Positions 1 to 12,800 of a DNA stretch of 64,000 nt are shown here, piece after piece (position 1 is the stretch's first letter; each line of letters starts with the position of its first letter). Source of the DNA: Anas platyrhynchos (Eukaryota; Chordata; Aves; Anseriformes; Anatidae); assembly GCF_047663525.1 (NCBI RefSeq), contig NC_092590.1, positions 19,342,001-19,406,000 on the forward strand, in the 5' to 3' direction. The position numbers and the translations under genes were made by a program. The notes beneath the pieces were generated by a model that saw only the letters and a list, made by a program, of their open reading frames with translations, did not search any database and was not told the origin of the DNA.

Positions 1-716
1 TTCCTGTCTCACTGCTGCGAGTCAGTCAGCAGTACAAAGCCAGAACACAAGCCAGTGCGTGCTTTATTCAAACATAAACCAACAGATTACCAAGCAGAGA
101 CCTGTTTGGTCTAACTCTGAAGAGGTTACTCCTTCCAGGACAACAGAAGGGATGAGTCTTCACAGAAAAGCCACTTAAGTGTCTCTGCAAAGACATTAAA
201 CTCACCATAAAGAGCATAAGGGCTGAAGACTTACAGGAAGAGCTTCAGAACCCCTGCCAATATTTGGGTTAATAGTCAACCGCCAATAACCTACTCCAAG
301 TAACCCACAAAACACAGGACAGCTCTGTCCAGTGCAAATAACACACTGTTTCTAAGCTAAGCTCTTGGGCCATATGAGGGTGCACGTTATACCTTTTAGA
401 AAAAGAGCCAAGACAGCAAGAGATTGGAGACAGCAGCTGTTCCTTCGTTGTAGCTGCACAAGAGGAAAGTACAACATGCTTAGGACTTTTGCAGCTTTTT
501 TATTCCTGTTGCATTTAAAGGCTGCATGGGAAGTGGTGCTGGACAGCTTCAGGAAATTTATCCTACCTCTCTGCAGTTATCTATCTACTGGGAGAAAAAG
601 GTACTAAAAATATAAATGTGCATCAATGTAATGTTTGGTGTATCAATAAATGGTCTGGACACCTTAATGGCCCCTCTGCTCTCAGAGCACACACCATGAT
701 TTGTAATATCACTTAC
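1..716 (-). other. WRN: WRN intron running off the left edge
   Basis: It begins with the donor after exon 22. I found no stretch resembling the next WRN segment (winged-helix residues after LRGS) and no other gene. Confidence 0.7.
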
Positions 717-858
717 AGATCCTCGTAGAAACAAAATGGGAACTTTAATTCCAAACTTCTCTTCCAGGGCGCACACTGCAGACAGCAGCTGATAGGCCTG
801 CTGTCCAAAGTCCTGCAAGCCTCCTTCTGAGTCACTGGGGGTCACAAGACAGGAGGTT
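717..858 (-). CDS. WRN: WRN coding exon 22 (residues 906-953), start of RQC winged helix
   Basis: It encodes [20 protein letters not shown], then [20 protein letters not shown] and ILFLRGS, matching the human region around DFGPQAFKLLSAV. It ends in phase 0 at GTAAGT. This is the last WRN exon I find before the left edge. Confidence 0.95.
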
Positions 859-3800
859 CTGAAAGGCACAAGGGAAATATACATATACAAACCAAGTCCT
901 CCCTCCCTTCTTTCAAAGATCATTTAGCAAGTGGTAACCAAATAAAACACACACCTCAGTTTATGTTTATGTGAGCAAATAAAGATGCCTTTAAGCATAA
1001 AGAACTAAGATTCAAAGTGCGAGATGAAGCCAAAACCAAGATCAAACACAGTTAACCCAACTGCATGTCCAAACACTAAACAGTTCTTCATGGTACTTGC
1101 TGCAACAGAACAGTGTCATCTCAGCAATCTTCCGAATTCAGTGTTTAAATATTTGGACTGTCTTTGGCATCAGACTTTGTTTAGTTGCATTTAATAGCCA
1201 AGAGATTTTTTTTCCTCTCCCCAATAAACACACACAAAATGGAAACAACTGAAGGAAACAGCAACTCTATTTTTTTTTCTATGGCTTGTTACTACACGTG
1301 TTACTGACTGGAAAAAAAATTATTGGCACAAATCACTACAAAAAATGGAGAAGGACGATGTTCTATATTCCAAATAATTTCAGTTATGTAACAAATTCAC
1401 TGTGTTACTGGTTAGTCCAAAACTGGTTAGTTTTGGCAGGGCTCAGACAAAACTTCCTTAATCCTAGAGCATATAGGAAGTGTAAGCGAGCTCGTAACTT
1501 TTTTTGCCAAGAGCAACACACTGTAACATCTCATCTCTGATCATAAAGGACTATGCGATCAGTAAGAACAAGGAATCACTTATTACAGCTTCAGGGAAAG
1601 CGAGCATGTATACACACACCACAGCTGGAGGAAAGTGTTTCTGCTCATAGCTGTGTGACTACTGACTCCTGACCCCCTGGCTTCCCTTCAGCACATCCGA
1701 GATTATTACCAGCACCAGAAAGAACGTGTGTCAGCACACACTTTTAAGAGGAGAGCAGCTCCCTTAACACTCTGGCCATTTAACCTTAGACACATGGCAC
1801 CACATCCCGCTTTCAAGGCGTTTCTTTTGGGATCAATTACTCAACAGGACTTACAAAGTGATGAACCACTGTGTATTTCACAGCCTGAGAAAGTTGCTTT
1901 AAACCACTTGGGGAACTGTGGCCACAGTTTATTTACAGGCTTTCCCAAAGCATAACTTATTGCTTATAACCTGCCTCACAGCTTCTTCAGTTATTGAGTA
2001 GCAAGTTAGGGACAGCTGTTCAAACAAAGATAAGCTTCAGGCTGAACATCTGCAAAACCAAATGCATAAAAAGTCAATTCTTTCAGGTAATTTGCCTTGT
2101 AAGTCAGCCTGAGAGAACATAACCTCTTGTATCAGTCTTAAGGGAAGAATGCTTACCTGCACCTGCAGTTATCACAGCAGTCATCCGTGCCCATGATGCC
2201 AGAGGAGACCTTTCGGAGCTGTTTGTCTTCAAAATGAGACAGAATGATTCTACCCAAGGGAAAGAAGGGAATTAAATAAAAGAACAAGAATTTACATTAA
2301 ATTCATCGCAGAAAACAGAGCTGAAATCAGCATCATTAATTAATTCACTGGGGAGCCAATTACTTGGCCCTGATTCCTCTAAAGAAAAGGATTTTTTTTT
2401 TCCTTGAGAAGTAAATAAGGAACACTTGATACATCTGTATAAATACACCAAAGGCTGTATTTCTTGATATTGAAGAGGCCTCATGGCCACAGTTTACCCT
2501 TGTGACCGAGTCACAATGACTGAAGCTATACAAAACATGTAATGAAGTGCAGTACTCACTTCCTCCTGCAGCTATTTGAGGTAAGGTACTTCTCCATTTT
2601 TTCCAACATCTTCAGTTTGTACAATCGGAACTTTTCACTGCGTATATCAGTTAGAAGATGTCTGTCGGTCAAAATAAAAAGTGAAGAACCGTAAGTATTG
2701 ACAACTACCCCCCTGTGCCATACCAACAATGAAGAATCACAGACTGTCTCAGCCAGGTTCACTGGAAACAGCTGGAGAAAATATCCTCCTGAAGCCAGAC
2801 CCGAGCTACCTGCCTGTTTCTCTATAATCTGGATCATTACAGCATGGGGCACAGTCAGAACACCACGCTCATGCTTTCCTACAAGGACAATTATTCTAAA
2901 CTGGGCAGAAGGAAAGACTGAGCTTCTTTTAGCACCACAAACTACTAAGCTTCAGAAATCCATGTTGAAAGCCACAGAGCAGGGAGGAAGAGGCAGAGGG
3001 CAATTTCACTCAGCCTCTCGTTTTCCAGATAAGATCTGTTAAATTCTGATTGATGCGATTGATGCTACTGCCAGATTACAAGCCATGCTAGTATATTAAC
3101 CACCTTCCTTTTAAGGGATTCAGTGGCAGTATGCTGGGGCACATCTACCTAATGCCTAAAGTAGTAGCCTTTACAATAGTCACTGGAAGCATCCAACTGA
3201 AAAAAATAGCAGGCATATGGAGAACTCACTCTGCCCATGCTCTGAGCTGCCGCATGAGCCAAACCTGAGCTACCACCTGCACCATGCTCTCTGTCACACA
3301 AGGCATGGAAAACAAACCAGTACTGCAGGTGTTGGGCTTCACATTAATGCAGCTACACCATTTCCAGCTAACCTTGGGAAGAGGCAAGCTTCTGCCTGCT
3401 TGGAAAAGAAAGAACAGAGAAGTACATGGCTTCACAGCCTGGCAGTCTGGTCACACAAGTTCCAAAGACTGAGCTAAGACATTTCTGCAATCCTACACTG
3501 GCTAACAACATCAACAAGAGACCTCTACTATCAGGATTTCCTGAGAGAGAGGAGAGAAGGAAAAAATTCAGTGCCCTTTAGGAGTTTGGGTGCTGTAGAG
3601 AGGTCTATAAACAAGTCAGAGGATTTACAGAACAAATGACCAAGTTTCATCACTGTCTGCCTTGCAATACATTTTCAGGAAGCAGAACGGGAACAAGGAC
3701 ACTCAACAGACAAGTATGGTAATGTTAACATCATCTAGAATAAATACAACATACTTAGTATCCAGTACTGAATGCATGCAAAAAAATACTTGGAATTATG

Positions 3801-6800
3801 CTAACAAATCCACGAGGATTTCAACTAAACCCTTCCTGCTTCTTTCTTTGGATACCTTTTGGCTATCTATGCCGAAGCAGCTGTCTTCAGTTACTTACCT
3901 GTTAAAAGTCAAGTCTGCTGCAGCCCACAAGACATGACAAGAAGCAGGAAGCCCATCGCGACCAGCTCTCCCAATTTCTTGATAATAGGATTCCATTTCC
4001 TTAGGGGCACCGTAATGAATAACCATCCGGATATCTGCTTTATTGATGCCCATTCCGAACGCCACTGTAGCCACAACACACTACAAAACAGGAGCCACAC
4101 AGCATAAGTTTTGAAAAGAACATCAGAAATATGTTTGGGTTGCTACTAGCACTTGCACTGTTGGTGACAACTTCTTGCCATGACTCAAAATTCAGCCTAA
4201 AATACAACGGCCTCAAATTCTCATTTGGCTTCTACTTCACTGGTAACAAGGAGCCTGATCTGGGTCACAGCATGAGCACTGGATTACAGTCATGAGTAAT
4301 GCTACATGATGGTAAATGCCTGAGTATTTTCAGGTAGTTATCCTCAAACTGGTGACAAAACTTGTCCTGAAGAACAACAGAAGCCCCAGGATAGCTCTCT
4401 GCCTGCTCAGCTACAGGATGAAAGCAGCTCACAGGATGTTGGAGGACATTGTTCCAGTTGCCACCATCTTCCTTACATGCTATGTATTTTAAGAGATTTA
4501 CTAGAGGAATTTGAAACATAAGCCAGGAACCATACTGCTGGCAGCACAGGCCAGCAATTTCTTGCCCAGAACAGAGAATATACGAAGTAAATTGGAATCA
4601 ATGATCTTCCCAAATTCTTTCCCCTACTGGAAACCCTGCAATTATAAATAAGAAAACACAGACTTAGTTTCCTAGGTACCTGAATTTCATCCCGCATGAA
4701 CTGGTGGTGGGTCTCTCTCCTTTTTTGAATTCCCATTCCAGCATGGTACGCACCACAGGGCACATTCAGTTTAGTCAGCTCAGACACAACTTTTTCTGTG
4801 GTCTTTTTTGAAGGGCAGTAGATGATGGTAGGGCCTTCAAACTCATACTCAGAACTGCTAAAAGTAATAGCAACATGTTAAAATGCAGAACAGATGAAGT
4901 GACCCTTTGGCAAAAACTCCGCTTGACCCTAATTGAAAAAGCAACACAGCTTTCTGCAGCAACTCATCATCTTGGAGATTTAAACAGATCAGATAATACG
5001 TTATGCAGAGATAATACCACAATTAGCATGAAATGTCATCACTACATACAGAAGCACCATAGATTAAAGCCAGCTTAGCATCTTCCCACAGAGCTATTGG
5101 ATCAAATATATTTGTGCTCCTAGATTGCTTGCACACAGCTCTCAGTGCTTGAGACTGATCTCCAGACTTCACAGCACATGAAGAGCTCTTTGCAAAGCAA
5201 GAAAAAGGAGGCATTTCGCCCCTTTTACAAAAAGGTAGTACTTGTTTACAATTTGTCTGTCCTTTGGAAAAGCAGACTTGGCAGTCTTGTGTCTTGCAAA
5301 ACACAAATTTTGGTCCATGCTGGAGAAGTAGCAGCATAAGGCCTCCCAGTTCCCTGAAAATCATCAGGAAACAAACTTTTACAGATGCCACTTAAAAGGT
5401 CTACATTTATGTAATAGCATACAAATGAGCTATGAGATTTATTTATATTGCTGTAGAGTCACACACTGTAGCTTGTGACAAGGAGATGAAAGTGGCAGGA
5501 AACCCACTCTTGTGGGTATACTGGTGGGTCCACTAACAGAAAAGGACTGCTAGATCAGCCTTCTCAGAAAAAAATACCGCAAAAAAAATTATTTTAGATT
5601 AGTTATCAACCCACGCTATTGTTTAGGAAGGAACCCACCAGCTAATACATCACTCTTGGTCAAATTGCTGGAGTGCTGGCAGGTCTCCTGAGTATAAAAC
5701 AATCCTGAAAATCCTACAGTGAACAACATGCAAACAGTGGGATACCACAATTCTTTGCCTCAAAACCTTTTTTAAACTAGGGAAGGAAGATAAAGGGCCG
5801 GGGGGAGAACATGATGAATGACTAGGGAGAGAGTCCAGGCACCTCTTCACCAGATCATTTGAAGACTGGTGACAGTTTTTAGTACACCCTACTGATACCT
5901 TGGTATTTAATACTTTAAAATCTGACAGAACAACACCAAACAGGCTTAAATCCTTACCTTCCTTTCCTAGTAAGGAATTGCTTCAAATCCCTAATCATAT
6001 TTCCACTCTGTCGTCCAACTTCTAAGTACAGGTTCGGTCTGTCAAAGCTTGTACATGTGACCAGGGGATTCTTCAGATTCAGGCAATTCACTATGTCTTC
6101 TCTAATCGAGGGACTTGCAGTGGCAGTTAAAGCAACAATGGGGACCTGAAATAAAAAGACAGCAAAAGTCCAATACCTCTCAATGATTTAAGATCACAAG
6201 TCAAAACTGATTAGCATGTAAACAGGCACTTTAATCTGATTATGTTCACTGGATCAGCTCAGCTATTTGGAAAACAATTAATATTTCGCGTCCTGGAGCT
6301 CTGGTCTGCACGGTTAAGGAGGGTAGACATCGGCAGAACATTTAATGTACAGAATCTTCTTAATTCCTATCTTTAGTTGCATCTCTGTGAGTCTGCACAA
6401 TTTTCTGATGCAATTGGCTAAGGTTAGGGAACACATAGGGAAAATTTTCAAGAATAGGATCTGAAGTTCAGGTCTAAGTTTTGAAGTTTATCCAATAAAT
6501 GCTTTTGGAACGCATTTGGAAGTTTTAACTATTTGTCCTTGCAAGTAAACCAGGAGCTTAGGATCAACACCTTTCAGCACACAGGGATCCAACAAAAGTA
6601 ATTATTTTTCAGAAGTTTTGGTAGTCCAGGTTCAGAATATCCTCTATTTAAAGATTTGTAAAAAAAGATCAAAACCACAATGAAGTTCACTCACTAGCAA
6701 GGACTTGCACAAGCTCCCAAAAACAGCACGGTCAGTACTCCCAAAGAGTAACATAAAGTGATAAAATGTCAAGCTATTGTGTGAAATTAAGTTGTATCCT

Positions 6801-9800
6801 CTTACATTGGAAATCAAAGACCTCTGAAAACCTTACCATTGGCAGAGTCTTCTTTAGTGAGCCTAAGGTTCTGAAGGAATTTCTGAAGTCATGGCCCCAT
6901 TCAGAAATGCAGTGAGCTTCATCAACAGCTATAAGGGTAATACCTGGTGGGGACAGAACCACAGCATGGATGCAATACTTACATGGCAAATAAACCACCA
7001 TTTTTATATAGGGTTTTTTTGGGTACAAATTAGATGAAACAGCTCTAACAGATTCCTCCCCCCCCCCCCCCCCCCATACACTTCTCCTTCCTTATCCAAG
7101 CTTCAAATCTCCAACACATCACTTACAAAGGGTCAAATTCACAAACTATTACTGATGGTTATGCCCTTTTTTTTTTCTCCTTTCCAAACTGCCTTACTAC
7201 TTGTCAAAAATACTGTTTACAGATATCACCAGTTTCCTGGGTTGTAAAACAAAGCCTGAGAATCTCAGGACTGTATTGAGGAACCAAATATAAGTTCAGA
7301 AAAATACCAGATGAGAAGTGTCAAAAGATGTGCCTGGAAAATATCCTTGCCATTTCTAAATCAAAAAACTCCTTTACCTGAGTCCAGATACAGCATTCTA
7401 ATTGACATGTTCAAAGTGCACTGGTGTCAGAGAGGCCAAGCGTAAGCATAAGCTTCCCAGAACTCCAGACATTCAGATTGTTCACCATCTTCCTGAGCAG
7501 TATTACTTGTCTGCAGGTCTACAAACTCAGCTCCCTAAACAAAGACTTTTTTTTTCTGTGTTATCTACCTAGGATTTACACTACTGTTATGATGATGTAT
7601 GAGCTGCAACATTCTGTTCAACAAAACTTACCAAGATGCAATAGTGTTTCAAAACAGAATTTTATTGCTGTATTTTGAGAAAATCTGACAAGTTAAGATA
7701 CTATAATGGATCTTTTGACACTGTCTTTTGGCAGCCAATACATTAGCCTCCAAGCTCACTAGTGGCGAGAAACAGGCATAAAGTTGTCACACCATTTAAA
7801 AAGTTAATCATGAAATGAAGGCCTGCCCCCTCATCCTCAACCTTACCCCCAGCTTACCAATAGTTTGGTCAAGATCCTGAAGTAGGTCTAAATTCCCTGA
7901 GCAGAACTCGGGTGTCATGTATATGACTCTGTATTGACCTCTGCAACACCAAGAAAATACTCTGTCACAGAAGGAGACCCCCCAGACAACCCAACCAACC
8001 AAAATGAAATCGTGACTATCTAGATGTAAATGAGATCACAGACAGACTTCTGAGTACGCAACAGAAGGAAGGAAATGAAGATAGCGTAAAGCATTCCAGA
8101 TCAGTAGGAAAACAGAGCAGTAAACAGTGCGACAGGAGAGAGATTTACCAGCCTTTAGGGCTGGAAAGTGCTGCTGTGTTGACTCTGCGACAAATACAGG
8201 TTTAAGACCTGTGATTCCTGCACAAACCACAGCACAAAGCTGAATCAATAACCCCCCTCCCCAGGCAGAGGGCACAGGAGGGTGGCTCTATGCCTCCCAA
8301 ATGCTCGTTGTGGGTAAACGCAGGCACTATTACTGACTGCAGGTTCAAGGCCTGAGCCAGGACCGAGAGTTTGTAAGATGACAAATTCACCTCTCTCAAA
8401 TACAGCTGCATTAGGGCCTGCAGTCCCAAACAGCATAAACAGGACTTACGCTTTGATGCCACCTCTGACGTTTTTCGACTGAGCCGAACCAAGCAAGCAT
8501 GCTGGAATCCCTGACATGCTGCAGTAAAAAAAGCACAATCACGTATCGATTTACTCATGAACACTTCCCACCTCAGTTTTCAGCCTATGCCAGCGCTTGG
8601 TAAAGGAAGCTCAAGCTGTGGGGTCAGAGACTACTTTCTTCCAAGGCCCTTTATGGGAAAAGCCTTTCAGAAAACAGTAGCAATCAGTCACTACAGTCAC
8701 TATTCCTGACACCCACATCCTTGTCCATTCCCTGTCCAGTTGTCCCCTCTAGACACAGACTTCATTAGTGCAATCAGATTAAAATCATTTGCTTTCACAT
8801 GAGTTAAGTTCCCTAATAAAGCATCCAAAAGAACAAAATATAGCAGGTACATTTTCTCATTACCTTATGCAGTTCATCAGACTTAGATAAAAGCTTGCTA
8901 GCTGCTAATTTTTTGCCCCACCCTAGGCTACTGGTGCTACATCTGCTAGTTTTCAATCAGGTGGCTGCTTTTTAGTGTTTAATACAATAATGATGCTTAC
9001 TAACTCAGCTAATTTCTATTTGACCTCTTCCAGGACAATGCAACTTATCTCCTTAACTTGGTGATGTGCTGCATTTTAATACAGCACTATGTTTTGATAG
9101 CTTTCCCCCCCCCTCATTCTTCATTCCCTGGTAGAACTGCGCCCAGACTGACAGCCAAATCACTGAATTGCATTAGGCTGCAGAAATTCACTCTCTTCAG
9201 CCTTCAAAAAATCAATGACCTACTGAGAAGGTAGTGAATAAACGCTTTACACTGAGGAAAACAGTACAAAAGCCAAAGAAGTGGCTGAATACATATAGAC
9301 ACCCTGCTGATTAATACTTGGTCCAGAAGCTGGCTATACAGCCAGCTGAGGCTCTCCAGCTATTCATTTGCACAAAGCCAGAATTTGCCGCAGAAAATAC
9401 CACACGTAATTGATGTTCCTTTCTTCAAAATCTTCATATCCCCTCTGTCACAAAAGACATGCCCTTTCTAAGCGTGACAAGGCAGGAATGAACTAGATAA
9501 CTCAGCATGATTCCAACAGACTCTCCCAGGCAGTAGCTAAAATAAAGGTATCAACAGTGAATAGCTGTTATAACAGCAAATAAGTACAAAAAGCAGGTAT
9601 TAAAATCAAAGATTTTGCCCACCCCTATAACTGTTCATGTAAGAGTGACTCAGTGTTGCCTACTTAAAAGGTCTGTGGCAGGATTTAAAAGTGAAGACAA
9701 CAGGTGTTAGACCTATCTCACCATCCATCTTAGAAATCTATGTCACAACCTTGATCTGAATGGCCTTCATCTTCCAGCTCTGTATTGTTCAGCTCTTACT

Positions 9801-12800
9801 GTTTGGACCCAAAGGAAGCCCTGTGAAATTCTGACAGAGATCTCACGGGCTCAGACAATATGTGAAGTTCCTCCATTCATTTGTTCTGCATAAACAGAGC
9901 CTCTGAATCCAGAAATAATTGAGAAGGATCTACCTTCAGAAACCACCCACCAGCACAGGTCCTTTGCAAATTCAGCCTCCAAATCCTGTAGTCGCCAAAT
10001 CCAGTGATCTTTAGATCCCTGAATTAATTTAGTTTACATGCATTCCTGGAGAAACGTACGTTTTACAGCTGAAACACAAACAGCTTGCTGTACAAAGCTG
10101 CAGCCTTAAACGCTGAGAAATGCCACGAGCAGAATCCATGGGTTTCCACAGAAAATACGGCAATTACTTACGTCAGCTGCAGTACCTGGTCTTCCATCAA
10201 GGAAATAAGAGGACAGATGACGATTCCAGTACATCCAGTGTAAACAGGAGGAAACTGGTAGCACAAACTTTTCCCATATCCTTGAAGAAAAAAGAAAAAC
10301 ACAGGCAGAAGTGAAACAACGCATAGCTATGTTTTATAGCAGTATAGAAAGTATAAAACAACTCTAACACCTTCCTGAGCCCTAAAAATGAAGCTGATGT
10401 TTGTCCCCCTAGCAGACAAACAAAGATACAAGATATATATTAGTGGCATCCATTCAATGTCCCTCCCTACTTCAAGGCCAGCGGGGGAAAAAAAAAAATA
10501 GACAACTACAAGCAGCCAGCATAGCTGGCCAAGGTTTGCAGTCTCACACAGAAGTCCTGGGCACTCTGCTCCTAAGAGCCACATGGACAGTCCCCAAGTT
10601 CCAATGTCCTATTCTCCCCTAAAAGAAAAAGATTTCTCACCGCTTTTTAGGACACAGAAGTAACTTACCAGTTGCCATTACAACAAGATTATCTCTTTTG
10701 TCTTCTAAAACAGAACTGATCACTTTCCACTGGACCCTTTGAATTAATGGAAGAATAATATTTTACTTTTGCCACCACACATTACATTACATGTAAATTG
10801 TGTTGAAGAAACCCTTTTAGCTGCCTGATAGTTTCCTCTTTGCATGCTGCAACCAGTGTTTATTCTATGGCAGGTGGTTCCACCAGTGTTACAATGGGGA
10901 TCTCTAATAAGACTTGGGCAATCAGCATTAGAGACAGACAGAAGCCCACCCCTCCTTAACTAGAGCCACACAAAGATAAACTTCCTTAGCATGTTTATCA
11001 TACAGAGAACATCTGTGCAAGCTTACTGTGTTTGTTCTCTGAAATACCTGAGCTAGACCTGGTACAAAAACATTTGATCACTATCGGTTCGCCAACAGCA
11101 TAGTCAAGAAACTCATCCCCTGTTATAAAAGTACAGTGCTGCAGTTAGCATTCCATGAGCTTGTTTTGATATTTCACTGTGGCAAACGCTGCTTTTCCTA
11201 GGAATTTTGCACAGGTCCAAGTTTGTTAATGGTTCTTAAATTAGTAATAAAAGCTATTCTGAATTGAAAGAGAGGAAAGAAAGCAAATTGAAAACATACT
11301 TACGGTTTAAAAGAAGAATGCCCAAAATAAGTCTTCAGACACGTGACCTGGATTTCACTAGGTACGGGCAGCAACGGATCTTTAGTGAGAGAAACAAAGA
11401 CTTGTATGTGATCATCTTTTAAAGAGACAAAGCTTTGTCTTGACAGACAGTCACGGTTAGTGAGCCCAGGGCCTAAGATTTGGAAAATTCCAGTAGAAAG
11501 AGATAGCAAGTTTGAAGATATTTACAGGCTAAAATAGAGGATTGAAAGAGAAACAGACAGATTGCTCAGAGACCCAGCATGAACGAGAGCATATGGCTTT
11601 ATTAATGAGATAATAAAGCAATAGACACTGTAAGGCATAGCTACGTTACTCGGAATGTGTTCAGAAGATGTAATAGAGATGTTTTGCTACGCATCCCTTT
11701 TAATACCTCACTGAAGTCACGCTATTTAATGCCTGATGCTGCAATTTGCTAAAAAAGTCATGGTCTGAAGATGTCAGATGGGGAAGAACCTAATCTTACA
11801 GCAAACACAGAAGAAACATGCTCAAAATGTCCATTGGAATTTATGATTAATATTCAACAGTAGAAGGCATTACTCTTCCACCTCGTATTTGTTTGCTGGG
11901 CAGGCACACATCCCCTGTAACAGTCTGTCAGGCAATTGTTTAGAGAGATGAAGAGACAGCCTACAGATCATGGCACAAATCTATGCTTCGACAAGGATGC
12001 CTTTAAGTTTTCACCTTGAAACATCATCAAGTATTCCTTTAATAATCCAGATCAGCTTTTAATTTCTGTTTCAAGAAATCAAGCACAAAATATTACACAC
12101 CTGACTCTAGTGATTTTTTTTTCTTTCCTTCCTTCAATCCTGCACTGTGATTTAAAACATACCCCAACATTCCTCTTCCTCTTCTTCAATGCCTTCATCT
12201 TCATCTCCATCTGGTGCAACGTTCAATTCTGGGTCATCTGGAGTTTTCCTGGCTCTGCTGGACTCATTTTCAGTCAAAATCTCTTTAGGTTTGTCTACAT
12301 CTTCTAAAGACTGAGAGTTCATAAGAATAAGTTAATTCAGTACACAAAAGGGTAAAAACAATGCGTGCCTGAGGTAATAAGACATTGGGGCACATGAACT
12401 GTAATCTAATTACAGCACAGAAGATGGACATGCAGCACAGATCCATCTAAAAAGAGACTCAGTCCTTCCCTACAAGAAAATTCATAATTTTTGTCCCCAA
12501 ATCTTTGAATCTTGCTTCTTACTTAGCATGTGTGTTAAGTTCATGAACACCTGTGACTGCTCTAATGAAATTCATCAATTCACTTGAAATACATGAACTC
12601 TTTGGGATGCAGACAAGAAACAGTGGAAAGAGGCAAAATACCTAAATCACCATCTTAGAAAAAATAAACAACATTACACAAGTAAAACACTTAAGAGGCC
12701 TGCAAAACATACAGAGATGAAGCAGCCTGTCTGACTACCCAGATTAGCAGTATCTATAGAGCAAAAACCACTCTCTCAGATCAGCCTCTTAGACAAGGGT

